Source: CAZCBD01 sp964496755
GTDB lineage: Bacteria > Bacteroidota > Ignavibacteria > Ignavibacteriales > Melioribacteraceae
Assembly (NCBI GenBank): GCA_964496755.1
Contig: CAZCBD010000165.1
Span: forward strand, 1-5,947
Reading direction: 5' to 3'
DNA length: 5,947 nt
A program made the translations under genes and the position numbers. Position 1 is the stretch's first letter, and every line of letters starts with the position of its first letter. Positions 1 through 5,947 of the stretch are shown here, piece by piece. The notes beneath the pieces are model-generated. The model had not been told where the DNA came from, did not search any database, and saw only the letters and a list, made by a program, of their open reading frames with translations.

Positions 1-300
1 TAAATTTAAACTTCCTACAACATTATTTTCGTAATAAAGCTCCGGTTTTTCTATTGATTCTCCAACGTAAGCAAAAGCGGCAAAATGTACAATAATATCA
101 GGGTTAATATTATTTAAAGCTTGAAATAATTTTTGATAATTTAACAAATCAATGTTTTCAAATAATGCTTTTTGTGAAACAGACTCAATATGCCCGCGGC
201 TTAAATTATCCAAAACAAAAACATCTGCTTTCTTTTCAGTTAGCAATTTCACAAAATGTGAACCTATGTAACCCGCTCCTCCGGTAACTACTATTTTCAA
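1..300 (-). CDS. galE: UDP-glucose 4-epimerase, N-terminal 100 residues (cut by window edge)
   Basis: This extended short-chain dehydrogenase probably interconverts UDP-glucose and UDP-galactose in the cytoplasm with bound NAD, supplying sugar for surface polysaccharides. Only the N-terminal Rossmann half is visible. It begins MKIVVTGGAGYIGSH, with the GxxGxxG nucleotide-binding motif at residues 7-13. An acidic residue follows the second strand (FVLDNLSRG, about 34-42). The HFAAFAYVGESIEKP block near residues 72-86 and the YYENNVVGSLNL end are typical of GalE. The catalytic Ser and the YxxxK motif would lie past the left edge. The start is TTG: the preceding in-frame codon is TGA, so no upstream start is possible, and a GGAGAA site sits 6 nt upstream. 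The gene diverges from the MarR gene. A related NAD-dependent sugar epimerase acting on another UDP-sugar cannot be excluded from this half alone. Confidence 0.88.
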   Translation of the reverse strand, partial: MKIVVTGGAGYIGSHFVKLLTEKKADVFVLDNLSRGHIESVSQKALFENIDLLNYQKLFQALNNINPDIIVHFAAFAYVGESIEKPELYYENNVVGSLNL

Positions 301-306
301 TCAATT

Positions 307-312
307 TTCTCC
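307..312 (-). promoter_or_regulatory. Ribosome binding site of galE, fixing a TTG start
   Basis: On the minus strand GGAGAA is followed by six bases (AATTGA) and then TTG. The spacing is good for a Shine-Dalgarno site. The TGA stop lies directly before the TTG in the same frame, so the site and the stop together fix the non-ATG start of galE. Confidence 0.7.
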
Positions 313-330
313 GATCAAAAAAAATTTAGA

Positions 331-358
331 AATTAAAATAGGAATTTTTTCCTTAATT
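331..358. promoter_or_regulatory. Imperfect dyad between galE and the MarR gene, possible operator
   Basis: The 145-bp divergent intergenic region (301-445) contains no gene and is almost pure A/T. Within it, AATTAA (331-336) and TTAATT (353-358) flank an inner GGAA (341-344) and TTCC (349-352) pair around a TTTT centre. The left half carries four extra bases. The size and location, 31-58 bp upstream of the galE start, suit an operator for a dimeric winged-helix regulator such as the divergent MarR protein. In sequence this AT-rich, short dyads arise easily by chance, so this is a weak call. Other repeats here are a direct repeat TTATTAAA (361-368 and 373-380) and inverted TTTATTA/TAATAAA (369-375 and 391-397). 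I could not assign convincing promoter boxes for either gene. Confidence 0.25.
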
Positions 359-445
359 ATTTATTAAATTTATTATTAAACTAATGATTTTAATAAACGA
401 TATTATTTATATTGCACTATAAAAAATTTATTTTAATAAAGTAAT

Positions 446-910
446 ATGAAAGAACGAGAAATGAAACAGGATAAAGATTTAGAAAAAGATGGAATGCAAT
501 TAGCAGAATTATCTTGCCTTATTGCTCAAACATGTAATGAAAAAGAAAATTATTTTGCTTCTCAATTTGGCATCACTCCAACAGAATTCAAATGTCTCCG
601 ATTGTTTGTAATTTCGGATAATTTACCAATTAAAGAAATTGCATCGCATTTGCCTATTACTGCAGGAAGAATCACACATATTTTAACATCATTAGAAAAA
701 AAAGGATTCATTACAAGGGAAGCTGATCCTAATGATAGAAGAAATATTATTGTTTCTTTAACTGCTAAGGCCGGACCTTTAATTAGCGAATTGGATAAAA
801 GTCATTTGCAACTGCATATTGATATCTTAAAAAACTTACCTAAAGAAAAAAGAAATAATTTGATTGGCGCTATTAAAGAATTAATTGAAATTTTAAAACC
901 TTATACTTAG
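446..910 (+). CDS. MarR-family winged-helix transcriptional regulator
   Basis: This is a 154-residue protein of the usual MarR size, probably a homodimeric DNA-binding regulator whose affinity for its operator changes with a ligand or oxidant. After a charged tail, helix 1 runs from about residue 17. The winged helix-turn-helix spans roughly 46-108: the first HTH helix around PIKEIASHL (61-69), the recognition helix around TAGRITHILTSLEKKG (72-87), and the wing with the family signature DPNDRR (94-99) and IIVSLTAKA. The C-terminal helices (about 112-150) should form the dimer interface. The track-length start is ATG 446 with a weak AAAG upstream. ATG 461 (Met6) and ATG 494 (Met17) are in-frame alternatives, and Met17 would begin right at helix 1. 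Three cysteines (24, 30, 50) lie in the N-terminal half. Alignment by eye does not place any of them at the OhrR peroxide-sensing position. The gene is alone on the plus strand, divergent from galE and convergent with prfC. Its ligand and targets are unknown; autoregulation is an inference. Confidence 0.9.
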   Translation: MKEREMKQDKDLEKDGMQLAELSCLIAQTCNEKENYFASQFGITPTEFKCLRLFVISDNLPIKEIASHLPITAGRITHILTSLEKKGFITREADPNDRRNIIVSLTAKAGPLISELDKSHLQLHIDILKNLPKEKRNNLIGAIKELIEILKPYT

Positions 911-912
911 AA

Positions 913-944
913 ATTAATAAAGGGGAATCTTCCCCTTTATTAAT
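913..944. terminator. Bidirectional intrinsic terminator between the MarR gene and prfC
   Basis: A perfect 15-bp inverted repeat (913-927 and 930-944) with a 2-nt centre fills most of the 47-bp gap between two convergent genes. The stem has a GGGGAA/TTCCCC core next to the loop and A/T outer pairs, so each strand reads a GC stem followed by its own T-rich arm (CCCCTTTATTAAT). This layout can end transcription from both sides, starting 2 bp after the MarR-gene stop and 13 bp after the prfC stop. Confidence 0.85.
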
Positions 945-957
945 AGTGTTTTATATT

Positions 958-2544
958 TCATTTATTTAATTCGGAAGTAAAGTGGAATTCCAATTTCGGA
1001 TTTGCCTCTATTGTTTTATCTAACATCCATTGCGATTCTGCAAAATAAACATAATTACCGTCTTTATCCTTAGCAATATTTTCCGGTTTGTACCTTATGA
1101 AATCATCAATCGCATTTTCATCTTCAGAAGTTATCCAACATGCCTTGTGAAATGAAAGAGGTGAAAAAGAACATGCAGCACCATATTCATTTAACAATCT
1201 GTATTTAATAACGTCAAATTGCAACGCTCCTACCGTACCAATAATTTTTTTATTTCCAATTTCTTGCACAAATAATTGTGCAACGCCTTCATCGGTTAAC
1301 TGTATAATTCCTTTATCCAGTTGCTTAGATTTCATTGGATCATTGTTTACCAGTAATTTGAAAATCTCGGGTGAAAAACTTGGTATTCCTTTAAAGGTGT
1401 AATTTTCACCTTCGGTTAAAGTATCTCCAATTTTGAAATTTCCAGTATCGTATAATCCTATTACATCACCCGGATAAGCTTCTTCGATAATAGTTTTATC
1501 TTGCGCCATAAATTGTGCGGGAGAACCAAATCTGAATTTTTTATTCAATCTAACATGATGAAAAAATTTATTTCGTTCAAATTTACCACTACAAATACGC
1601 ATAAAGGCTAATCTGTTTCTGTGATTAGGATCTAAATTGGCATGTATTTTAAAAACAAATCCACTAAACTTAGGGTCCGTAGCATTTATTATTCCATTAT
1701 TCGTTTCTCGTGGTTTTGGAGTTGGCGTTATTTCGGTGCAAATATCTAATAAATCTTTAACGCCAAAATTATTCAATGCACTTCCAAAAAAAACAGGAGC
1801 AAGATTTCCTTTTAAATAATCATCTTTTTTAAAGTCATCAAATACTCCTTCAATTAAATCTACGTCCTCTTTTAATTTTTCCAAATATTCAAGTCCGATA
1901 AAAGAGCGAAGATTAGGATCATTTAAACTATTTACAGCAAACATATCATCGTCCAACTTTGTTTTGTTCGCCGTGAATATATTAAATTCACTTTTATGTA
2001 AATTGTAAACACCCTTAAAGTTAATTCCTTTGCTCACCGGCCAAGTTAAGGGGCGCACATTTATATTTAATTTCTTTTCCAACTCATCTAATAAATCAAA
2101 CGGATCTTTTCCCTCTCTATCCATTTTATTTATGAAAACAATTACAGGAGTATCTCTCATTCGGCAAACTTCCATTAACTTTTCGGTTTGTTCCTCTACA
2201 CCTTTAACGGAATCTACCACTAAAATCACACTATCAACAGCTGTTAAAGTTCTGTAGGTATCTTCAGCAAAATCTTTGTGCCCGGGAGTATCTAAAAGAT
2301 TAATTTTAATATTATTATGCATAAAAGACATAACCGAAGTGGATACAGAAATTCCTCTTTGTCGTTCAATTTCCATAAAATCCGAAGTTGCCGTTTTTTT
2401 TATCTTATTTGATTTAACAGCACCGGCTACTTGAATAGCCCCTCCAAATAAAAGGAACTTTTCGGTTAATGTAGTTTTACCGGCATCCGGATGACTAATA
2501 ATCGCAAGTGTTCTGCGTCTATTTATTTCTTTAATTAGACTCAT
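958..2544 (-). CDS. prfC: Peptide chain release factor 3 (RF3), translational GTPase
   Basis: This is a class II release factor. Using GTP, it removes RF1 or RF2 from the ribosome after the finished peptide is released, in the cytoplasm. At 528 residues it matches the usual RF3 length (529 in E. coli). The GTPase domain shows G1 SHPDAGKT (17-24), the switch region RQRGISVSTS (61-70), G3 DTPGHKDF (85-92) and G4 NKMD (139-142). The stretch LLFGGAIQVAGAVK after the P-loop is typical of RF3 rather than of EF-G or EF-Tu. A beta-barrel domain II follows from about 290 to 385, and the RF3-type C-terminal domain runs to the end. The start ATG at 2544 has a modest GGAAAA upstream and gives the normal N-terminus (MSLIKEINRRRTLAIISHPD). 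It looks like its own transcription unit: the terminator of the upstream operon lies 135 bp before it, and a bidirectional terminator follows the stop. No damage or missing motif is visible. Confidence 0.97.
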   Translation of the reverse strand: MSLIKEINRRRTLAIISHPDAGKTTLTEKFLLFGGAIQVAGAVKSNKIKKTATSDFMEIERQRGISVSTSVMSFMHNNIKINLLDTPGHKDFAEDTYRTLTAVDSVILVVDSVKGVEEQTEKLMEVCRMRDTPVIVFINKMDREGKDPFDLLDELEKKLNINVRPLTWPVSKGINFKGVYNLHKSEFNIFTANKTKLDDDMFAVNSLNDPNLRSFIGLEYLEKLKEDVDLIEGVFDDFKKDDYLKGNLAPVFFGSALNNFGVKDLLDICTEITPTPKPRETNNGIINATDPKFSGFVFKIHANLDPNHRNRLAFMRICSGKFERNKFFHHVRLNKKFRFGSPAQFMAQDKTIIEEAYPGDVIGLYDTGNFKIGDTLTEGENYTFKGIPSFSPEIFKLLVNNDPMKSKQLDKGIIQLTDEGVAQLFVQEIGNKKIIGTVGALQFDVIKYRLLNEYGAACSFSPLSFHKACWITSEDENAIDDFIRYKPENIAKDKDGNYVYFAESQWMLDKTIEANPKLEFHFTSELNK

Positions 2545-2546
2545 TG

Positions 2547-2568
2547 TTTTCCATTAATTTTAATTAAT
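2547..2568 (-). promoter_or_regulatory. Weak ribosome binding site of prfC next to an A/T palindrome
   Basis: GGAAAA (2552-2547) precedes the prfC ATG, with six bases between the GG and the start. Directly upstream, 2553-2568 is a perfect 7-bp inverted repeat (ATTAATT/AATTAAT) around a 2-nt centre. As RNA it would form only a weak A-U hairpin at the edge of the binding site, so an effect on translation is possible but speculative. Confidence 0.35.
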
Positions 2569-2615
2569 AAATTTTGAGAGATTACTCGGATGAGTTATAA
2601 ATGGTGGTTTGATTT

Positions 2616-2621
2616 AGTATA
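2616..2621 (-). promoter_or_regulatory. Possible -10 box of the prfC promoter
   Basis: TATACT on the minus strand is one base from the TATAAT consensus. It would give a leader of roughly 65 nt before prfC. It lies just downstream of the terminator of the oligopeptidase operon, where a prfC promoter is expected. No TTGACA-like -35 box stands at 15-19 bp upstream, and the flanking 14-bp palindrome AAAAAATATTTTTT (2621-2634) is low-complexity. The call therefore rests on one hexamer and position. Confidence 0.25.
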
Positions 2622-2678
2622 AAAAATATTTTTTTTCATACGCTAAAAATAATGAATAAATCTTCCTTTTTAAAGTTT

Positions 2679-2706
2679 AAAAAAAATAAGGCGACTAAAA
2701 GTCGCC
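2679..2706 (-). terminator. Rho-independent terminator after the arcA-oligopeptidase operon
   Basis: On the minus strand a 7-bp stem, GGCGACT and AGTCGCC (2706-2700 and 2696-2690), closes a 3-nt loop and is followed by TTA and eight T residues (down to 2679). This is a textbook intrinsic terminator and the most GC-rich spot of the 188-bp gap. It begins 26 bp after the oligopeptidase stop. It separates that operon from prfC, which is transcribed in the same direction. Confidence 0.92.
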
Positions 2707-2732
2707 CTAATCTATTATTGTTTATTAATCCG

Positions 2733-4859
2733 CTATTTTACTTGATCAATTATAAAAGCATATTCAAGAGCTATTTCCTTGTAGCGCTCAAACCTACCTG
2801 CCGAGCCACCGTGGCCGGCCGACATATTGGTATGTAAAAGTAAAAGATTTTTGTCTGTTTTCATTTCCCTTAATTTAGCAACCCATTTTGCCGGTTCCCA
2901 ATATTGAACCTGCGAATCATGTAATCCGGTAGTAACCAACAACGCAGGATAATTTTTCGCCTCAACATTATCGTAAGGTGAATAGGAAAGAATATACCTA
3001 TAATATTTTTCTATGTTAGGGTTACCCCATTCATCATACTCGCCGGTTGTAAGTGGAATACTCTCGTCTAACATTGTAGTTACAACATCAACAAAAGGTA
3101 CGGCAGCAATAACCGCTTTATAGGTTTCAGGACTCATATTAATGATTGCACCCATTAACAATCCGCCGGCACTTCCACCCATTGCAGCTAATTTTTGCGA
3201 ATTTGTGAATTTATCTTCAATTAATTTTTTTGAACAAGCAATAAAATCGGTAAAGGTATTTTTTTTGTTTAACATTTTTCCCTGCTCGTACCACCATCTA
3301 CCCATTTCTTGTCCGCCTCGTATGTGAGCAATTGCATAAACAAAACCTCTATCAAGTAAACTTAAACGGGCGCTACTGAAATATGGATCCATACTGGCAC
3401 CATAGGAACCATAACCATAAATTAAAGCCGGGTTATTACCATCTTTTTTCAACCCCTTTTTATAAACAATAGATATTGGAATTTTAACACCATCTTTTGC
3501 AATAGCATATATTTTTTCTGATTTATAATCTGCCGGATTATAACCGCCTAAAACTTTTGCTTGTTTTAGAATTGTTTTCTCTTTTGTATCCATGTTATAA
3601 TCATATACCGTACTCGGAGTAGTTAGTGAAGTATAATTATATCTTAAAAGATTAGTATTAAAATTTTTATTCACAGATACTGAAACCGTATATGCATCTT
3701 CATCCGACTTGATAATTTCATCTTTTTTGCCATCCCAACTAATTACCCGCAATCTGGTTGTTCCATTTGCCCTTTCGGCCAACACTAAATATTTTTTAAA
3801 TAATTCAAAATCATCAAGTAAAACATCCTTTCGATGTGATATAACATCTTTCCAATATTTTTTATTTGTTTTGTTAATTGGAGTTTTCACCAATTTGAAA
3901 TTCTCCGCATTCAAATTTGTTTTGATATAAAAATAATTTCCGAAGTGAGCAACCGAATATTCTAATCCCATAATTCTAGGTTGAATAATTTTAAATTTTC
4001 CGTATGGTTTATTAGCATTAATAAATCTATATTCCGATGCCAAAGTATGAGATGATCCTATAAAAATAAATTCGCCAGATTTGCTTTTAGTTACAAAAGT
4101 TCTAAAGGTAGGATCATTTTCAGTATAAATTTCAGTATCGTTTTTCGGATCGGTACCAAGGGTATGCCTAAAGATTTTAAATGGCCTTAGAGTACTATCT
4201 TTAGTTGAATAAAAAAGTGTTTTGTTATCATTAGCCCAAACAGCATATCCTGTAGTATTCGGAATATTTTCGGAAATAACTTCCCCTGTTTTCAGATTTT
4301 TAAAATGTATCGTATAAATTCTTCTGCTTAGCGTATCCACACCAAAGGCAAGCCACTCATTATTTGTGCTAACCGAACGACCGGAAACTTTGTAATATTT
4401 ATGACCTGCGGCAAGTTTATTTACATCCAGAATAATAATTTCTTTCGATTTCAAATTACTTTTCTTACGACAATAAATAGGATGCTCTTTTCCCTTTTCA
4501 TATCTAGTGTAGTAAAAATATTCATTATCCAAATAAGGAACCGATTCATCATCTTGAACAATCCGACCAACCATTTCATCATATAGTTTTTTTTGTAAAT
4601 TCTTGGTATGAGCCATTTTAGCATTCAGATATGCATTTTCATCCTCAAGATATTTAATTACTTCCGGATTAGTTCTTTGATTTAACCAATAATAATTGTC
4701 AATTCTTTCGTTACCAAACTCCACCATTTTATGAGGAATTTTTTTTGCTTTTGGCGGTGTCATATTTGATGAATTATTGCACGAATTAATTAATAAAGCA
4801 CTTAACATTAAAAGCATTGAATAACCTGTAAATTTTAGCAATTTTTTAAGCGGTCTCAT
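2733..4859 (-). CDS. ptrB: Oligopeptidase B-like S9A serine peptidase with lipoprotein signal
   Basis: Members of this family cut short peptides after Arg or Lys. The 708-residue protein has an N-terminal Peptidase_S9_N beta-propeller region (about 35-430) and a C-terminal alpha/beta-hydrolase domain (about 440-708). The triad is Ser563 in GGSAGG, Asp648 in GLHDSQV and His683 in SAGHGG. The spacings of 85 and 35 residues equal those of E. coli protease II (532, 617, 652). Glu607 and Asp609 in TTGEYDEWG match the Glu pair that binds the P1 basic side chain, supporting oligopeptidase B over prolyl oligopeptidase. Unlike the cytosolic enterobacterial enzyme, it starts with a basic segment (MRPLKKLLKF), a hydrophobic core and LLINSC, so Cys27 is a probable lipidation site. 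That would place it on a membrane facing the periplasm or outside. Of the acidic pair linked to P2 binding, Asp491 is kept but the second position is Tyr493. ATG 4859 has GGGGG 4 nt upstream and lies 21 bp after arcA, so co-transcription is likely. Confidence 0.93.
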   Translation of the reverse strand: MRPLKKLLKFTGYSMLLMLSALLINSCNNSSNMTPPKAKKIPHKMVEFGNERIDNYYWLNQRTNPEVIKYLEDENAYLNAKMAHTKNLQKKLYDEMVGRIVQDDESVPYLDNEYFYYTRYEKGKEHPIYCRKKSNLKSKEIIILDVNKLAAGHKYYKVSGRSVSTNNEWLAFGVDTLSRRIYTIHFKNLKTGEVISENIPNTTGYAVWANDNKTLFYSTKDSTLRPFKIFRHTLGTDPKNDTEIYTENDPTFRTFVTKSKSGEFIFIGSSHTLASEYRFINANKPYGKFKIIQPRIMGLEYSVAHFGNYFYIKTNLNAENFKLVKTPINKTNKKYWKDVISHRKDVLLDDFELFKKYLVLAERANGTTRLRVISWDGKKDEIIKSDEDAYTVSVSVNKNFNTNLLRYNYTSLTTPSTVYDYNMDTKEKTILKQAKVLGGYNPADYKSEKIYAIAKDGVKIPISIVYKKGLKKDGNNPALIYGYGSYGASMDPYFSSARLSLLDRGFVYAIAHIRGGQEMGRWWYEQGKMLNKKNTFTDFIACSKKLIEDKFTNSQKLAAMGGSAGGLLMGAIINMSPETYKAVIAAVPFVDVVTTMLDESIPLTTGEYDEWGNPNIEKYYRYILSYSPYDNVEAKNYPALLVTTGLHDSQVQYWEPAKWVAKLREMKTDKNLLLLHTNMSAGHGGSAGRFERYKEIALEYAFIIDQVK

Positions 4860-4863
4860 AAAA

Positions 4864-4868
4864 CCCCC
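4864..4868 (-). promoter_or_regulatory. Ribosome binding site of the oligopeptidase gene
   Basis: GGGGG on the minus strand lies 4 nt before the ATG at 4859, inside the 21-bp gap after arcA. It supports this start and therefore the signal peptide as part of the real protein. It also shows that the gene has its own translation site within the presumed two-gene transcript. Confidence 0.55.
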
Positions 4869-4880
4869 AATTTTATTATG

Positions 4881-5947
4881 TTAAATAGGTTTCCTGCTAA
4901 TTGGCATTGTCATACAACGGCATCCACCGCCACCTCTTGCCAGCTCGGAACCTTTTATTGTAACTATATATTTGTTAAAATCGTTCGGATTAGTTTTTCC
5001 ATTAATTACATCTTGTGCACTAATAATCTCAAATCCGTTTTTATTCAATTCCTCAATAGTATTTAAATTTCTATCGTATCCGAATAACTTTCCCGGACCA
5101 ACGGCAAAAAAATTTGCGCCACTATGCCACTGTTCCCTTTCCTGTGTCCATCGATCTGAAACTCCACCGCAATAAATTGGCTTCAAATCCATTCCCAAAG
5201 CTGACAAAGCCTCAAGCAAATTATTTTTCTCTTTTATAAACGAAACCTTTCCGTTATCAATTTCAATATGTATTGTTTTGAATTTATTCGGATCTAAAAT
5301 AACCGGTTCATAAATCATACATTTATCAGTATCAAGGAGTGTAAAGACCATATCCAAATGAATAAAAGATTCCGGACTATGAGGAAGTTCTTGTACCAGA
5401 ATGTGTCTTTTTTCACCAAATTGTTTTAAATATTGAATAATAAAATCAATGCCATGAGAAGACGTTCTTGCAGACAACCCGATCAATAGAATATCCTCTC
5501 TTGCAACAAGTACATCGCCACCTTCGATTGTTATTTTTTCAGGATTATCAACCTCATTCGGATTAACGGTTGTGGTATCAAATAAGCGTTCGCAATTAAA
5601 AATTGCTTCCATTATCAGAGCCTCTCTTTCACGAACTTTATTTGCCATCTTTCCAATAAGAACTTTATTTCTTATTGCCATAGAAGCATCGCGCATAAAA
5701 AAGAAATTATGTAATGGTCTTAGAATATATCTTTCTTTACTCAGATATTTTGTTAAAGTATTTTTGCGTAACGGAACTCCTTCTATCAGTTCTTTAGCTA
5801 ATTGTTTAGAAGAAAGATGGAACAAATAATCCAATAATTCTTGAGTATGTTCATTTCTACAAATTTTTCTAACCAATTTATCTTTTGCCTTTTCATTTTC
5901 CAGAACAACCGCCAATAAATCAGAAACTTCATAAACGTTTGTTATCT
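4881..5947 (-). CDS. arcA: Arginine deiminase, 5' end outside the window
   Basis: The enzyme hydrolyses L-arginine to L-citrulline and ammonia in the cytoplasm, the first step of the arginine deiminase route. The frame stays open to the right edge: ten codons (ITNVYEVSDL) precede the TTG at 5915, so that TTG is internal and the real start lies beyond 5947. The visible 354 residues plus roughly 50-60 missing ones fit the family length of about 410. Numbering from the first visible full codon, family motifs are NFFFMRD (Asp86), IEGGD (141-144 for EGGD), the FIHLD block with His196 and Asp198, GANFFAVGPGKLFGYDRN near 276-293, and the C-terminal RGGGGCRCMTMP with nucleophile Cys344. The missing N-terminal part would carry the first substrate-contacting residues. 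An extra cysteine (342) sits two residues before the nucleophile. The gene leads a tight pair with the oligopeptidase downstream. No ornithine carbamoyltransferase or carbamate kinase gene is visible in the window. Confidence 0.93.
   Translation of the reverse strand, partial: ITNVYEVSDLLAVVLENEKAKDKLVRKICRNEHTQELLDYLFHLSSKQLAKELIEGVPLRKNTLTKYLSKERYILRPLHNFFFMRDASMAIRNKVLIGKMANKVREREALIMEAIFNCERLFDTTTVNPNEVDNPEKITIEGGDVLVAREDILLIGLSARTSSHGIDFIIQYLKQFGEKRHILVQELPHSPESFIHLDMVFTLLDTDKCMIYEPVILDPNKFKTIHIEIDNGKVSFIKEKNNLLEALSALGMDLKPIYCGGVSDRWTQEREQWHSGANFFAVGPGKLFGYDRNLNTIEELNKNGFEIISAQDVINGKTNPNDFNKYIVTIKGSELARGGGGCRCMTMPISRKPI

Noticed and set aside
411..440. Possible promoter TTGCAC with TAATAA before the MarR gene
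   Set aside because: Only the TTG of the -35 box matches, and the -10 would put the transcript start at the ATG itself. Too weak to list in such A/T-rich DNA.
1637..2257. Two plus-strand open frames opposite prfC
   Set aside because: Both are shadows of the intact RF3 frame, with no start signals or family resemblance.
2621..2634. AAAAAATATTTTTT palindrome upstream of prfC
   Set aside because: Low-complexity A/T tract. It may bend DNA at the promoter but gives no specific signal.
2813..2820. GGCCGGCC palindrome in an AT-rich genome
   Set aside because: It falls in the codons for the conserved Ser-Ala-Gly-His stretch at the peptidase active site. Protein constraint explains it.
2652..2837. 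61-codon plus-strand open frame in the prfC-oligopeptidase gap
   Set aside because: It runs through the intrinsic terminator and into the antisense of the oligopeptidase His region, has low-complexity Lys/Leu content and no ribosome binding site.
4878..5175. Plus-strand open frames opposite the 3' end of arcA
   Set aside because: They are antisense to a strongly conserved deiminase sequence and match no recognisable family.
5572..5829. 85-codon plus-strand open frame opposite arcA
   Set aside because: It is antisense to the conserved FMRD region of arcA. Open length in AT-rich antisense is expected by chance.

Overview
This is an AT-rich window (about one third GC by eye) from a bacterium. 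It is most likely a member of the Bacteroidota/Ignavibacteriota group or a relative. The base composition and the lipoprotein-tagged oligopeptidase B fit that group. The purine-rich Shine-Dalgarno-like sites before galE (GGAG) and the oligopeptidase gene (GGGGG) are stronger than usual for classical Bacteroidota, so the placement is an inference only. There are five protein genes, two of them cut by the window edges. I see no RNA gene, mobile element or CRISPR array.

Layout, left to right. Positions 1-300 (minus) hold the first 100 codons of a UDP-glucose 4-epimerase (galE) starting at TTG. A 145-bp AT-rich region (301-445) separates it from a divergently transcribed MarR-family regulator (446-910, plus). 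A perfect 15-bp inverted repeat at 913-944 lies between this gene and the convergent prfC and probably terminates both. prfC (958-2544, minus) encodes peptide chain release factor 3. A 188-bp gap follows. It holds a strong rho-independent terminator for the next operon (2679-2706) and the likely prfC promoter and leader. The last two genes form a tight minus-strand pair. An arginine deiminase (arcA, 5947 to 4881, 5' end outside the window) is followed after 21 bp by a 708-residue S9A oligopeptidase B with a lipoprotein signal (4859 to 2733).

How the genes work together. Oligopeptidase B cuts peptides after Arg and Lys, and arginine deiminase converts free arginine to citrulline and ammonia. 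Their apparent co-transcription, ended by the 2679-2706 terminator, suggests an arginine- or basic-peptide-use module in which the peptidase acts outside the cytoplasm. prfC is a housekeeping translation gene and appears to be a separate unit. The MarR regulator may act on itself and on divergent galE, but its ligand cannot be read from sequence.

I find no clearly new biological system here. The points most worth a second look are the lipoprotein form and the altered S2 site of the oligopeptidase, its pairing with arginine deiminase, and a CxC motif at the deiminase active site.
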